Shown here piece after piece: positions 1 through 6,230 of a stretch of DNA of 7,132 bases (position 1 is the first letter of the stretch; every line of letters starts with the position of its first letter). The position numbers and the translations under genes were made by a program. Below the pieces are notes generated by a model. It saw only the letters and a program-made list of their open reading frames with translations. It had not been told where the DNA came from and searched no databases. Source of the DNA: an uncultured Bacilli bacterium (lineage in GTDB: Bacteria; Bacillota_I; Bacilli_A; ML615J-28; CAG-313); contig CANQWZ010000066.1 of assembly GCA_947627685.1 (NCBI GenBank), forward strand, positions 1-7,132, in the 5' to 3' direction.

Positions 1-998
1 CTGCCTGCTAAAGAAGTTTTAAAACCATTACCGGTTGATTTAGTATTAAAGAAATGGGCCGTTTTTAAATTATGAAGAAGGCCTTTAAAAACACCATTTT
101 CAACAACGGCCTTGCATGTGCAAGGTACACCTTCATCATCAAAAGCTGATTTTACTAAAGCATCTTGGTAAAAAGGATCATCTAAAATGGTAATATTTTC
201 ACCAAAAATTTTTTCGCCTTCTTTACCAGCTAAAATAGTCATTTTACGAAGGGCCGCCTCACCTGAAAATACACTAGCAAAAGCGCCAAGTAATTCAGTA
301 GCAACATCACGCTTTAGTACAACTTGATAAGTGCCACTTGCTACATTTGATGCGCCAAGCTGGCTTAGAGCACCCGTTGTTGCCTCATCAACGATGCGGG
401 CTTTTTCTATTTCGTTAAATTTAGGATTAATATCACCCGCAATACCTACAACTGTTTGATCATTTTCAGAAGCTAGTGCCCCTACAAAAGTGGTAGTATA
501 AGCAAATGAGCGTTTTAAATCAAGACCAAGTGAATTCATAAGGGTAATTTGTTTTGCCGTTTCCGCATACTGACAATAACCTACTTTAACAATTTTTTCA
601 CTAACCGCTTTAGTATCTTTTTCAAGTTCTTTTAGTAAAGCTATTTTTTCAGCTGTACTATGTTCATGAAAATCGGATTCTAAATCAGGTACTTTTTCAT
701 ATTTAGCACCCCCTGCAAACATAAATTCTTCTTCGGTATCATCTAAAGCTTTAACATTTTCGACTAATTGATGTAAGATTTTGGTAACTTCATCATCTTC
801 AAGTGTTTCTGTATATACATAACCCATTTTACCATTATAAAGGCCTCTAATCGATACCCCAAATAACTTTTGTTCATTAAATGATTCTAGTTTTCCTTCA
901 TCAAGTTTAAGAACATTACTTTCTGAGGTGCTTGCGTAAATTTCAACGGCTTCAAGGCCTAGTTTTAGACCCATATCAATAATTTGTTTGTATGTCAT
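1..998 (-). CDS. tldE: TldE/PmbA, partner subunit of the TldD/TldE metalloprotease (3' end cut by window)
   Basis: Partial gene: 332 residues from the start are visible and the reading frame runs off the left edge without a stop. The E. coli homologue PmbA has about 450 residues, so roughly the last quarter is missing. The protein opens with MTYKQIIDMGLKLG, followed by the N-terminal domain (GKLESFNEQKLFGVSIRGLY, about 36-54) and the middle region (NSLGLDLKRSFAYTTTFVG, about 155-173). Near 235-265 (LLGAFASVFSGEAALRK) it aligns in position with the TldD active site but has no HExxxH, as expected for the subunit that does not bind the metal. In the family, TldE forms a heterodimer with TldD that degrades unfolded peptides in the cytoplasm and is known from microcin B17 maturation and CcdA turnover. 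The ATG shares one base with the tldD stop (TAATG), and a strong AGAGGAGGT lies 8 nt upstream, inside the tldD coding end. The substrate here is unknown. Confidence 0.93.
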   Translation of the reverse strand, partial: MTYKQIIDMGLKLGLEAVEIYASTSESNVLKLDEGKLESFNEQKLFGVSIRGLYNGKMGYVYTETLEDDEVTKILHQLVENVKALDDTEEEFMFAGGAKYEKVPDLESDFHEHSTAEKIALLKELEKDTKAVSEKIVKVGYCQYAETAKQITLMNSLGLDLKRSFAYTTTFVGALASENDQTVVGIAGDINPKFNEIEKARIVDEATTGALSQLGASNVASGTYQVVLKRDVATELLGAFASVFSGEAALRKMTILAGKEGEKIFGENITILDDPFYQDALVKSAFDDEGVPCTCKAVVENGVFKGLLHNLKTAHFFNTKSTGNGFKTSLAG

Positions 999-2413
999 TA
1001 TAGATTACCTCCTCTTCCACCTACGGTCATACTTGACACTCTTATCGTTGGTTGTCCTACGATGGTAGGAATCGAACCACTTGCGGAACCACACATGCCA
1101 TATCCACAAGCAAGGTTGTCCGCAATCATATCAATTCGTAATAAAACATCTTTACCTGAACCTACTAAAGTAGCCCCTTTTACGGGTTTAGTAATTTTAC
1201 CATCCTCAATTAAGTAGGCAACATCAACCCCAAAGTTAAATTCACCTGTTGCAGGATTTACTGATCCACCACCCATTTTTTTCGCAAATAAACCTTTTTT
1301 GGTGTTTTTGATAATTTCATCAAACGTAGATTTACCATTTAAGAAATAAGTATTAGTCATTCTTGAGGTAGTTTGATATTTATATGATTCTCTTCTTGAT
1401 GAACCTGTGATTGGATGATTCATTTTTTTAGCATTCTTCTTATCAACTAAATAAGACTTCAAAATACCATTTTCAATTAATACATTACATTGTGATGGGG
1501 TTCCCTCATCATCAACATTAATTGAACCCCAAGCATTAAGGTTCGTACCATCATCAACCGCGTTAACTATGTCACTAGCAACTTTAGTACCAAGTTTGCC
1601 ACAAAAAACCGACATGCCTTTAGCAACTGATGTTGCTTCAAGTCCATGAACACATGCTTCATGTAAAATAACACCACCAAAACCATTATGAATAACAACT
1701 GGCATTTGTCCGCCAACCATTGGTTCAGCATGAAGCATTAAAACGGCATTTTTGGCAATTTCAGTGCCAAAAGCATTAGCATCAAAGCCTTCAAACATTT
1801 CCATACCTTGATTGCGACCAAAAGAATCAACGGCAGGTTGCATATCTTTACCATCACTTGCGACAACTTGACACATTAAACGGGTGTTGCAACGATGATC
1901 GGTTTGCCAGGTTGAATCACTTGCAAAAACAAAAATATTTTGTTCTTTTTTGGCAAGATTAGTTATTACTTGAATAACTTCCTTACTATAAGACATTGCA
2001 GCATTACTGGTATCAGTCATTAATTTAAGTTCCTCACTAATATCTTTACCTCTTATTTTTTTAGGATTAACGACTAACTCTACCTCTTTTTCAACAAATG
2101 GCAAAACTTCTACATGCTTAGAGCCTTCAAAACTACTTGCTAAACGTTTAGCAGCATCCATTAAGTCATCAAAGGTAGAATGGGTCGTTGAACAATTAAC
2201 TTCCGTATCATCTTTGATGATTCTAATAGCCGCACCTTGTACTTTACCAACATTGGTAGTTGCAAGTTTACCAGAACGCATTGAAAAACTTTCCGAAGTT
2301 TCATTTTCCATGTAAACTTCAGCAAAATCCCCACCAGTAGATAGAGCAACTTCCAAAATGGCTTTGGCTTTTGCCTCATCAATTCCAAAAACTTCCGCGT
2401 GTTTTACACTCAT
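998..2413 (-). CDS. tldD: TldD, zinc metalloprotease catalytic subunit
   Basis: 471 residues, the usual length for TldD. The zinc site is plain: HEACVH gives His251, Glu252 and His256 (HExxxH, followed by GLEA), and the third family ligand, a C-terminal cysteine, is Cys441 in CGSASGSIPTIVGQPTIRV. The glycine-rich GGGSVNPATGEFNF segment near 381-394 is also typical. TldD cuts unfolded peptides in the TldD/TldE heterodimer, so the next gene, tldE, is its obligate partner. The frame is open up to 2479, but the start is set at 2413 because AGAGGTAA lies 8 nt before that ATG, the alternative start overlaps the preceding gene, and family members begin near here. It follows the SpoVIF-like gene by 28 nt with no terminator between. 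It ends in TAATG, overlapping tldE by one base. No bacteriocin or other modified peptide precursor is seen in the window, so the substrate is unknown. Confidence 0.96.
   Translation of the reverse strand: MSVKHAEVFGIDEAKAKAILEVALSTGGDFAEVYMENETSESFSMRSGKLATTNVGKVQGAAIRIIKDDTEVNCSTTHSTFDDLMDAAKRLASSFEGSKHVEVLPFVEKEVELVVNPKKIRGKDISEELKLMTDTSNAAMSYSKEVIQVITNLAKKEQNIFVFASDSTWQTDHRCNTRLMCQVVASDGKDMQPAVDSFGRNQGMEMFEGFDANAFGTEIAKNAVLMLHAEPMVGGQMPVVIHNGFGGVILHEACVHGLEATSVAKGMSVFCGKLGTKVASDIVNAVDDGTNLNAWGSINVDDEGTPSQCNVLIENGILKSYLVDKKNAKKMNHPITGSSRRESYKYQTTSRMTNTYFLNGKSTFDEIIKNTKKGLFAKKMGGGSVNPATGEFNFGVDVAYLIEDGKITKPVKGATLVGSGKDVLLRIDMIADNLACGYGMCGSASGSIPTIVGQPTIRVSSMTVGGRGGNL
1007..1015 (-). promoter_or_regulatory. 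tldE ribosome binding site embedded in the end of tldD
   Basis: AGAGGAGGT on the minus strand sits 8 nt before the tldE ATG and at the same time encodes part of the Gly-rich C-terminus of TldD (GGRGGNL). Together with the TAATG stop/start overlap this indicates coupled translation and balanced synthesis of the two subunits. Confidence 0.85.
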
Positions 2414-2421
2414 ACTTAAAT

Positions 2422-2428
2422 TACCTCT
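2422..2428 (-). promoter_or_regulatory. tldD ribosome binding site
   Basis: AGAGGTA lies 8 nt before the ATG at 2413 and decides the tldD start in favour of this codon over the longer in-frame option at 2479, which falls inside the preceding gene. Confidence 0.8.
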
Positions 2429-2441
2429 TTTCTTTATAACG

Positions 2442-2681
2442 TTATTTGATTGTATCAAAGATATTTTCGTTAATACCATTAGCTAAAATATCTCGTACTA
2501 ATTTATTCTCCTCTGCTTTATCCAAATGTTTCCCTGCTAAAGACGATACTTCTTTAATAACTTGTCTAATACTTGCTTCATCATTTAAATCCATATAGCG
2601 TACCTTTTCAACAAGCGCAAAAACTGCATCGGGCTGAATATCGTTTTCAGCAATAAAATTCATAATTTTATTTAAATTCAT
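2442..2681 (-). CDS. Small protein resembling stage VI sporulation protein F (SpoVIF family)
   Basis: 79 residues, starting MNLNKIMNFIAEND. The ATG at 2681 is chosen because TGAGGTGA lies 5 nt before it. A GTG three codons upstream is in frame but falls inside that ribosome binding site. The protein is soluble and probably all-helical, with no signal peptide, membrane segment or cysteine. The central part (DEASIRQVIKEVSSLAGK, then EENKLVRDILANG) matches my memory of the SpoVIF/YjcC family pattern, in which an N-terminal helix is followed by TVRxxIxxVSxLAxK and a charged EDKIVxAI helix; Bacillus members have about 80-90 residues. In B. subtilis that family is linked to late spore coat maturation. 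This is recognition by eye without a search, and the protein could be an unrelated small helical protein. It sits between the aromatic operon and tldD and is probably co-transcribed with tldDE. Confidence 0.6.
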   Translation of the reverse strand: MNLNKIMNFIAENDIQPDAVFALVEKVRYMDLNDEASIRQVIKEVSSLAGKHLDKAEENKLVRDILANGINENIFDTIK

Positions 2682-2686
2682 CACTT

Positions 2687-2694
2687 TCACCTCA
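2687..2694 (-). promoter_or_regulatory. Ribosome binding site of the SpoVIF-like gene
   Basis: TGAGGTGA ends 5 nt before the ATG at 2681. The competing GTG codon at 2690 is part of this site and so cannot be the start it serves. Confidence 0.75.
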
Positions 2695-2698
2695 GTCC

Positions 2699-2730
2699 AT
2701 TATATGACAAAGACCTATTAAAAGTGACAA
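2699..2730 (-). promoter_or_regulatory. Possible promoter in the spacer before the SpoVIF-like gene
   Basis: On the minus strand a perfect TATAAT (2704-2699) lies in the 57-nt spacer after the DAHP synthase gene. A TTGTCA (2730-2725, five of six matches to TTGACA) lies 20 nt upstream, longer than the ideal 17. The same site reads CATATAAT (2706-2699), which also resembles the -10 element of the sporulation factors sigma E and sigma K (CATAnnnT). An AC at 2725-2724 lies near the sigma K -35 position. A weakness is that a start point 6-7 nt past the box would fall at the ribosome binding site, leaving a leader of about 11 nt. Confidence 0.35.
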
Positions 2731-2731
2731 A
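2705..2731 (-). repeat. Short direct repeat TTTGTCA, 20-bp period
   Basis: TTTGTCA occurs at 2731-2725 and again at 2711-2705 on the minus strand, spaced by 20 bp (about two helical turns). The second copy abuts the TATAAT. It could be a pair of regulator half-sites, or chance in an AT-rich spacer. Confidence 0.3.
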
Positions 2732-2738
2732 AGTTTAA

Positions 2739-3770
2739 TTATTTTCTAAGTTCAGCTATTTCATATATTAATTGTTTTGTTTTTTCAAACCCTAGACATG
2801 GATCAGTAATTGATTTACCATAAATACCATCATCGACACCTTGACAACCATCTTCAATATATGATTCAATCATTAAACCCTTGACAAGTTTGTAAACATC
2901 ACTACTATGTCTAGTACTATGTAAAACCTCTTTAGCAATACGAATTTGCTCTAAATATTTTTTCCCTGAATTTGAGTGATTAGTATCAACAATTACCGCA
3001 GGATTTAATAAATTACTATTTGCATACTTTTCGCATAATATAATTAAATCTTCATAGTGGTAATTAGGACTAGACTCACCATGACGGTTAACATAGCCTC
3101 TTAAAATAGCATGTGCTAAACTATTACCTTTACTTTCAACTTCCCAACCGCGATAAATAAAGGTATGGTTACTTTGCGCAGCCTTAATCGCATTCATCAT
3201 TACCGATAAATCACCACTAGTAGGATTTTTCATACCAACAGGAATATCAAGACCGCTTGCGGTAAGGCGATGCTGTTGATTTTCAACTGACCTTGCGCCA
3301 ACTGCTACATATGAAAGTAAATCAGATAAATAGCGATGATTTTCAGGATATAACATTTCATCAGCACATGAAAAACCCGTTTCATTAATAGCGCGCATAT
3401 GTAGTTTTCTAATGGCAATTAAGCCCTTTAACATATCAGGACTTTGATGGGGATTAGGTTGATGTAACATTCCTTTATATCCACTACCCGTTGTTCTTGG
3501 TTTATTGGTATAAATTCTTGGCACAATAACAATCTTATCTTTTACCTCATCTTGAATGCTGCGAAGTCTTGCTATATAATCAATAACCGCATCTTCACGA
3601 TCAGCCGAACATGGCCCAATAACAAGCAGTAACTTATCACTATGACCCGTAATAATATCTTTAATCATTACATCATTAGCTTCTTTAGCTTTAATGCCAT
3701 CTTCATTTATGGGATACATTTTTTTTATATCGGCTGGTATGGGTAGCTTACGCTTAAAATCCATATTCAT
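2739..3770 (-). CDS. aroF: 3-deoxy-7-phosphoheptulonate (DAHP) synthase, class I
   Basis: 343 residues, normal for a class I (AroF/AroG/AroH type) enzyme. It joins phosphoenolpyruvate and erythrose 4-phosphate, the entry step of the shikimate pathway. The metal ligands are all present: Cys54 in GPCS, His265 in DTNHSNS, Glu302 in MIESYI and Asp323 in ITDPCLG. Substrate-binding motifs are PRTT (91-94) with GYKG following, and GARSVENQQHR (158-168), the Gram-positive variant of GARTTESQVHR. KNPTSGDLS at 181-189 is also typical. There is no fused chorismate mutase or ACT domain, so any feedback control would act through the catalytic domain; which amino acid inhibits it cannot be told from sequence. 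The ATG at 3770 has AGGAGA 9 nt upstream, overlapping the tyrA stop (TAGGAG), and tyrA ends 13 nt before. aroF, aroG and aroH are not distinguishable here; the symbol stands for the type. Confidence 0.95.
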   Translation of the reverse strand: MNMDFKRKLPIPADIKKMYPINEDGIKAKEANDVMIKDIITGHSDKLLLVIGPCSADREDAVIDYIARLRSIQDEVKDKIVIVPRIYTNKPRTTGSGYKGMLHQPNPHQSPDMLKGLIAIRKLHMRAINETGFSCADEMLYPENHRYLSDLLSYVAVGARSVENQQHRLTASGLDIPVGMKNPTSGDLSVMMNAIKAAQSNHTFIYRGWEVESKGNSLAHAILRGYVNRHGESSPNYHYEDLIILCEKYANSNLLNPAVIVDTNHSNSGKKYLEQIRIAKEVLHSTRHSSDVYKLVKGLMIESYIEDGCQGVDDGIYGKSITDPCLGFEKTKQLIYEIAELRK

Positions 3771-3779
3771 AACTTTTCA

Positions 3780-3785
3780 TCTCCT
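3780..3785 (-). promoter_or_regulatory. DAHP synthase ribosome binding site overlapping the tyrA stop
   Basis: AGGAGA lies 9 nt before the ATG at 3770, and the tyrA stop TAG overlaps it (TAGGAG). In an intact operon this would couple DAHP synthase translation to tyrA. Because tyrA is disrupted, this site probably has to recruit ribosomes on its own. Confidence 0.75.
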
Positions 3786-4595
3786 ATTTATCGAAATATC
3801 CTCTTCTAATGGTTGAAAGGCGCATCATTTCTTGCATTGTTTTTTGATCATCAGTTGCAATAGCCTTTTTAAGAAGTATAAATTGTTCTAAAAATAAATC
3901 CATTTGTTTTAAGAGTTCTTCTTTATTTAACAAAAAGAGTTCCGTCCACATCTCTTCATTGATTTTAGCAATACGCGTCAAATCGCGAAATGAATCACCG
4001 GTATATTCAACCAAATGTGTAGAATCTTTACATGTCATTAACGCTACTGCGATACAGTGGGTAAGTTGTGACAAAAAACCAATCATTTCATCATGCTTTT
4101 CAGGACTTAAAATAGCAATATTCTTAAATCCTAATATCTTTGCTATATCCTTAACTATAGAAATGGCATCTTCGGTATTTTTAGCAGTTGGTGTAATGAT
4201 AAAATTAGCACCCTTAAAAAGTTCTTTACTACTATTTTCAACCCCATATACCTCTTTACCATGTTTTGAATATCATAAACAATGCTACCCTTAACACCAG
4301 TTACATCCGTAATTAAGGTACCTTTTTTGATTAAAGATCCATAATCTTTAATCCATGTTTTAAAAATATGGGGGTATAAAGCAAACACGATAATATCAAA
4401 CTGGTCTAAATAATCTTTAGAAACCATCGTTTTGCCACCCTTAATAATACCCTTATTTAAGGCATAAGCAATTGATGTATCTTCTTTAGTTATGGCCTCA
4501 ACCCAAAAACCATGGGATGTTAATCCTTCAGCGTATGATCCACCAATTAGACCAAGACCAACAATTAGTATTTTTTTATCTTTTGTAAGTATCAT
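3784..4595 (-). pseudogene. tyrA: Prephenate dehydrogenase, disrupted by an internal deletion and frameshift
   Basis: TyrA oxidatively decarboxylates prephenate to 4-hydroxyphenylpyruvate, the tyrosine branch. The first frame (from the ATG at 4595) carries the dinucleotide fold GLGLIGGS (13-20), FALYPH (71-76) and DVTGVKG (97-103) and is native to about residue 111. It then runs out of frame and stops at 4155. The second half continues in another frame from about 4260 (GKEVYGVENSSKELFKGAN) through HDEMIGFLSQLTHC and the Arg-containing DLTRIAKINEEMW to FDK and the stop at 3784. Between the halves the expected block of about 15 residues ending in HPMA of HPMAG, with a catalytic His, is absent. 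The remaining 812 nt need a 3k+1 insertion to restore the frame, so a deletion of about 46-49 nt fits. The intact protein would have about 285 residues. The start overlaps aroA by 20 nt and has GAGGTAA before it. A real strain mutation and an assembly error are both possible. Confidence 0.88.
4256..4264 (-). other. Deletion junction within tyrA
   Basis: The minus-strand text CAAAACATGGTAAAGAGG joins codons for IQNM in the first frame to GKEVYG in the second, which in family members are separated by a block that includes HPMA. The shared G makes the exact point uncertain within a base or two. The second frame meets a TGA just upstream, near 4278, so it cannot simply extend further. Confidence 0.75.
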
Positions 4596-5796
4596 ATTTT
4601 ACCTCAATACCCAATTTTTCAAGAATCTCAAAAAAGGTTGGAAAACTTTTATTTACACATTCATAATTATCAATAGTTCCACCATAAATGCTTAAAACCA
4701 CACTCATAGCCATTACAATCCGGTGATCATTATGGCTATCAATTATCATAGTAGGCTTATGTAAAGGAACTTTTTTAACAACAACCATATCATCTAAAAC
4801 TAAAATATCAGCACCAAGCTTCGCAAGTTCTATTTTCATAGCATCAGCGCGGCTACTTTCTTTAATTTTAAGCCTTGCTGTACCTTTTATGGTAGCACCC
4901 TTTTTAAGGGCTGCCATAGCCATTAAAATAGGTCCTAAGTCTACGGCGTTACTAATATTAATAGTGGCATTTTCTTCATCTAACATTTTAAAATAACTTT
5001 GATAAACTTTATCACCTTGAATACTACTAGGATTTAAATTCGTAATTTTAACATTACCATCTAAATAATTAAAAGCATCCAAGAAAGCCGCATTTGAATA
5101 ATCAGCCTCTACTACCGCCTTATTTAATGCCTTATATGATTGATGACCTTTGATGTAAAGAAAATTATTCTTAAACGTAATTTCAATCCCAAATTGTTTT
5201 AAAACATCAATGGTCATTTTAATGTAATCAAGGCTTTCAACCGGCTCGATAATTTCAATTATGCTATCTTCATCTTGCAAAGGTAGGCTAAAAAGGAGCC
5301 CTGTGATAAACTGACTACTAATATTGCCCTTTACCTTAAATTCACCCGCTCTAAGCGCACCTTCGATACTTATAGTATCATCAGTAATTTGATATTTAAT
5401 ACCTTGTAACTTAAAAAGATCTTCATATACTTCTATACCCCTTTTAATTAAAGTAGGGCTACAGATAAAACGGCATTTTTTAGCTAACATTAAAGCAATA
5501 GGAATCATAAAGCGTAAAGTACTACCACTTTCTTTGATATGAAATACTGCCTCTTCACTAACTATATGCTTATTTATACCATTAATAATAACTAAATTAT
5601 CATCAATAAGATAACTTGCACCAATAACCTTTAAGGCCTCAAGCGTTGCTAAAACATCATCACTTAATGATATATTAGTTATACAAGACTTACCACTAGC
5701 AAGGGCTGCCGCAATTAAAAAGCGGTGGGCATAACTTTTAGATGATGGTGCTAAAACTTTGCCTCTAGCATGGGATGGAAAGATTGTTAAACGCAT
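4576..5796 (-). CDS. aroA: 3-phosphoshikimate 1-carboxyvinyltransferase (EPSP synthase)
   Basis: 406 residues, slightly shorter than the 427 of E. coli AroA, and complete. It transfers the enolpyruvyl group of phosphoenolpyruvate to shikimate 3-phosphate. Visible motifs are PSSKSYAHR (17-25, with the Lys20, Ser21 and Arg25 substrate contacts), ESGSTLRF (89-96, the counterpart of NAGTAMRP, keeping the glycine at the glyphosate-sensitive position), SSQF (160-163), EADYSNAAF (230-238), DLGPILMAM with the catalytic Asp286, KESSR with Glu313 and Arg316, and NDHR at 356-359. Two inside-out alpha/beta domains are expected, cytoplasmic. The start ATG shares its first base with the aroQ stop (TAATG), and AAAGGAGAT lies just upstream inside aroQ. 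Its end overlaps tyrA by 20 nt and contains the tyrA ribosome binding site. Nothing about the protein looks damaged. Glyphosate response cannot be judged from one loop. Confidence 0.96.
   Translation of the reverse strand: MRLTIFPSHARGKVLAPSSKSYAHRFLIAAALASGKSCITNISLSDDVLATLEALKVIGASYLIDDNLVIINGINKHIVSEEAVFHIKESGSTLRFMIPIALMLAKKCRFICSPTLIKRGIEVYEDLFKLQGIKYQITDDTISIEGALRAGEFKVKGNISSQFITGLLFSLPLQDEDSIIEIIEPVESLDYIKMTIDVLKQFGIEITFKNNFLYIKGHQSYKALNKAVVEADYSNAAFLDAFNYLDGNVKITNLNPSSIQGDKVYQSYFKMLDEENATINISNAVDLGPILMAMAALKKGATIKGTARLKIKESSRADAMKIELAKLGADILVLDDMVVVKKVPLHKPTMIIDSHNDHRIVMAMSVVLSIYGGTIDNYECVNKSFPTFFEILEKLGIEVKYDTYKR
4599..4605 (-). promoter_or_regulatory. tyrA ribosome binding site inside aroA
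   Basis: GAGGTAA, read by aroA as part of its GIEVK codons, precedes the ATG at 4595 by a few bases and fixes the tyrA start within the 20-nt overlap with aroA. Confidence 0.75.
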
Positions 5797-6230
5797 TAAT
5801 GATCTCCTTTAACAAGATAATCAATAGCATCAAGATAGCCATCAAAGCCTTTACCCATAATTACTTTATCGGCCACTAAACTTATATAACTAAACTTACG
5901 GAATTCATCACGCATATTAATATTTGATATATGAACTTCAACACATTTAATTTTTACGGCCTTTAATGCATCTAAAATGGCAACACTTGTGTGTGTAAAG
6001 GCCCCCGCATTAATAATGATACCATCTACACCATCAAAGTAGGCTTGTTGAATGGCATCAACCAAAGCCCCTTCATGATTGGATTGTAAAATATTGATAT
6101 CAACATCTAATTCTTTAGCATACTCATTAATCATATCACATAAATCATGATAGGTCTTATTACCATATATTTCGGGTTCTCTAATGCCTAAAAAATTTAA
6201 ATTAGCGCCATTTATAACTAAAATTTTCAT
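5796..6230 (-). CDS. aroQ: 3-dehydroquinate dehydratase, type II
   Basis: 144 residues, the normal size of the dodecameric type II enzyme. It removes water from 3-dehydroquinate to give 3-dehydroshikimate, by anti elimination through an enolate. The key residues are all visible: NGANLNFLG at 7-15 (usually NGPNLN), Arg17 and the catalytic Tyr22 in IREPEIYG, QSNHEGALVD at 49-58, Asn74 in INAGAFTHTS with His80, Glu98 and His100 in VEVHISNI, and Arg111 in RDEFRKFSY. The flexible catalytic lid around Arg17 to Tyr22 is intact. It is unrelated in fold to the type I enzyme AroD. The start overlaps the aroE-aroK stop by 4 nt (ATGA) and the stop overlaps the aroA start by one base. An AAGGGA about 9 nt before the ATG is a modest ribosome binding site, so coupling to the upstream gene is likely. 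Confidence 0.97.
   Translation of the reverse strand: MKILVINGANLNFLGIREPEIYGNKTYHDLCDMINEYAKELDVDINILQSNHEGALVDAIQQAYFDGVDGIIINAGAFTHTSVAILDALKAVKIKCVEVHISNINMRDEFRKFSYISLVADKVIMGKGFDGYLDAIDYLVKGDH
5802..5810 (-). promoter_or_regulatory. aroA ribosome binding site inside the end of aroQ
   Basis: AAAGGAGAT is read by aroQ as its final Lys-Gly-Asp codons and lies about 7 nt (from the GGAG core) before the aroA ATG. It confirms the aroA start at the TAATG overlap. Confidence 0.8.

Noticed and set aside
984..1217. Plus-strand open frame
   Set aside because: It lies antisense to the well-supported tldD gene, has no recognisable protein features, and is best seen as a shadow.
2161..2388. Minus-strand open frame in a second frame of tldD
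   Set aside because: Lies wholly inside tldD, which has clear family motifs; a frame shadow.
2414..2479. Longer TldD start at 2479
   Set aside because: It would overlap the SpoVIF-like gene by 38 nt and add 22 residues that look like translated spacer; the ATG at 2413 has its own good ribosome binding site.
3784..4086. A separate 100-residue gene starting at the ATG at 4086
   Set aside because: Its sequence is the C-terminal half of TyrA, the homologous frame extends upstream of this ATG to about 4260, and no ribosome binding site precedes it.
4255..4290. Programmed ribosomal frameshifting in tyrA
   Set aside because: No slippery heptamer is seen at the junction, and a frameshift alone would not bring back the missing HPMAG block, so a deletion explains the data better.
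3959..4294. Plus-strand open frame over tyrA
   Set aside because: Antisense to clear tyrA coding sequence, with no recognisable domain; its length is chance.
4492..4695. Plus-strand open frame across the aroA/tyrA overlap
   Set aside because: Antisense to two conserved genes and without a recognisable family pattern.
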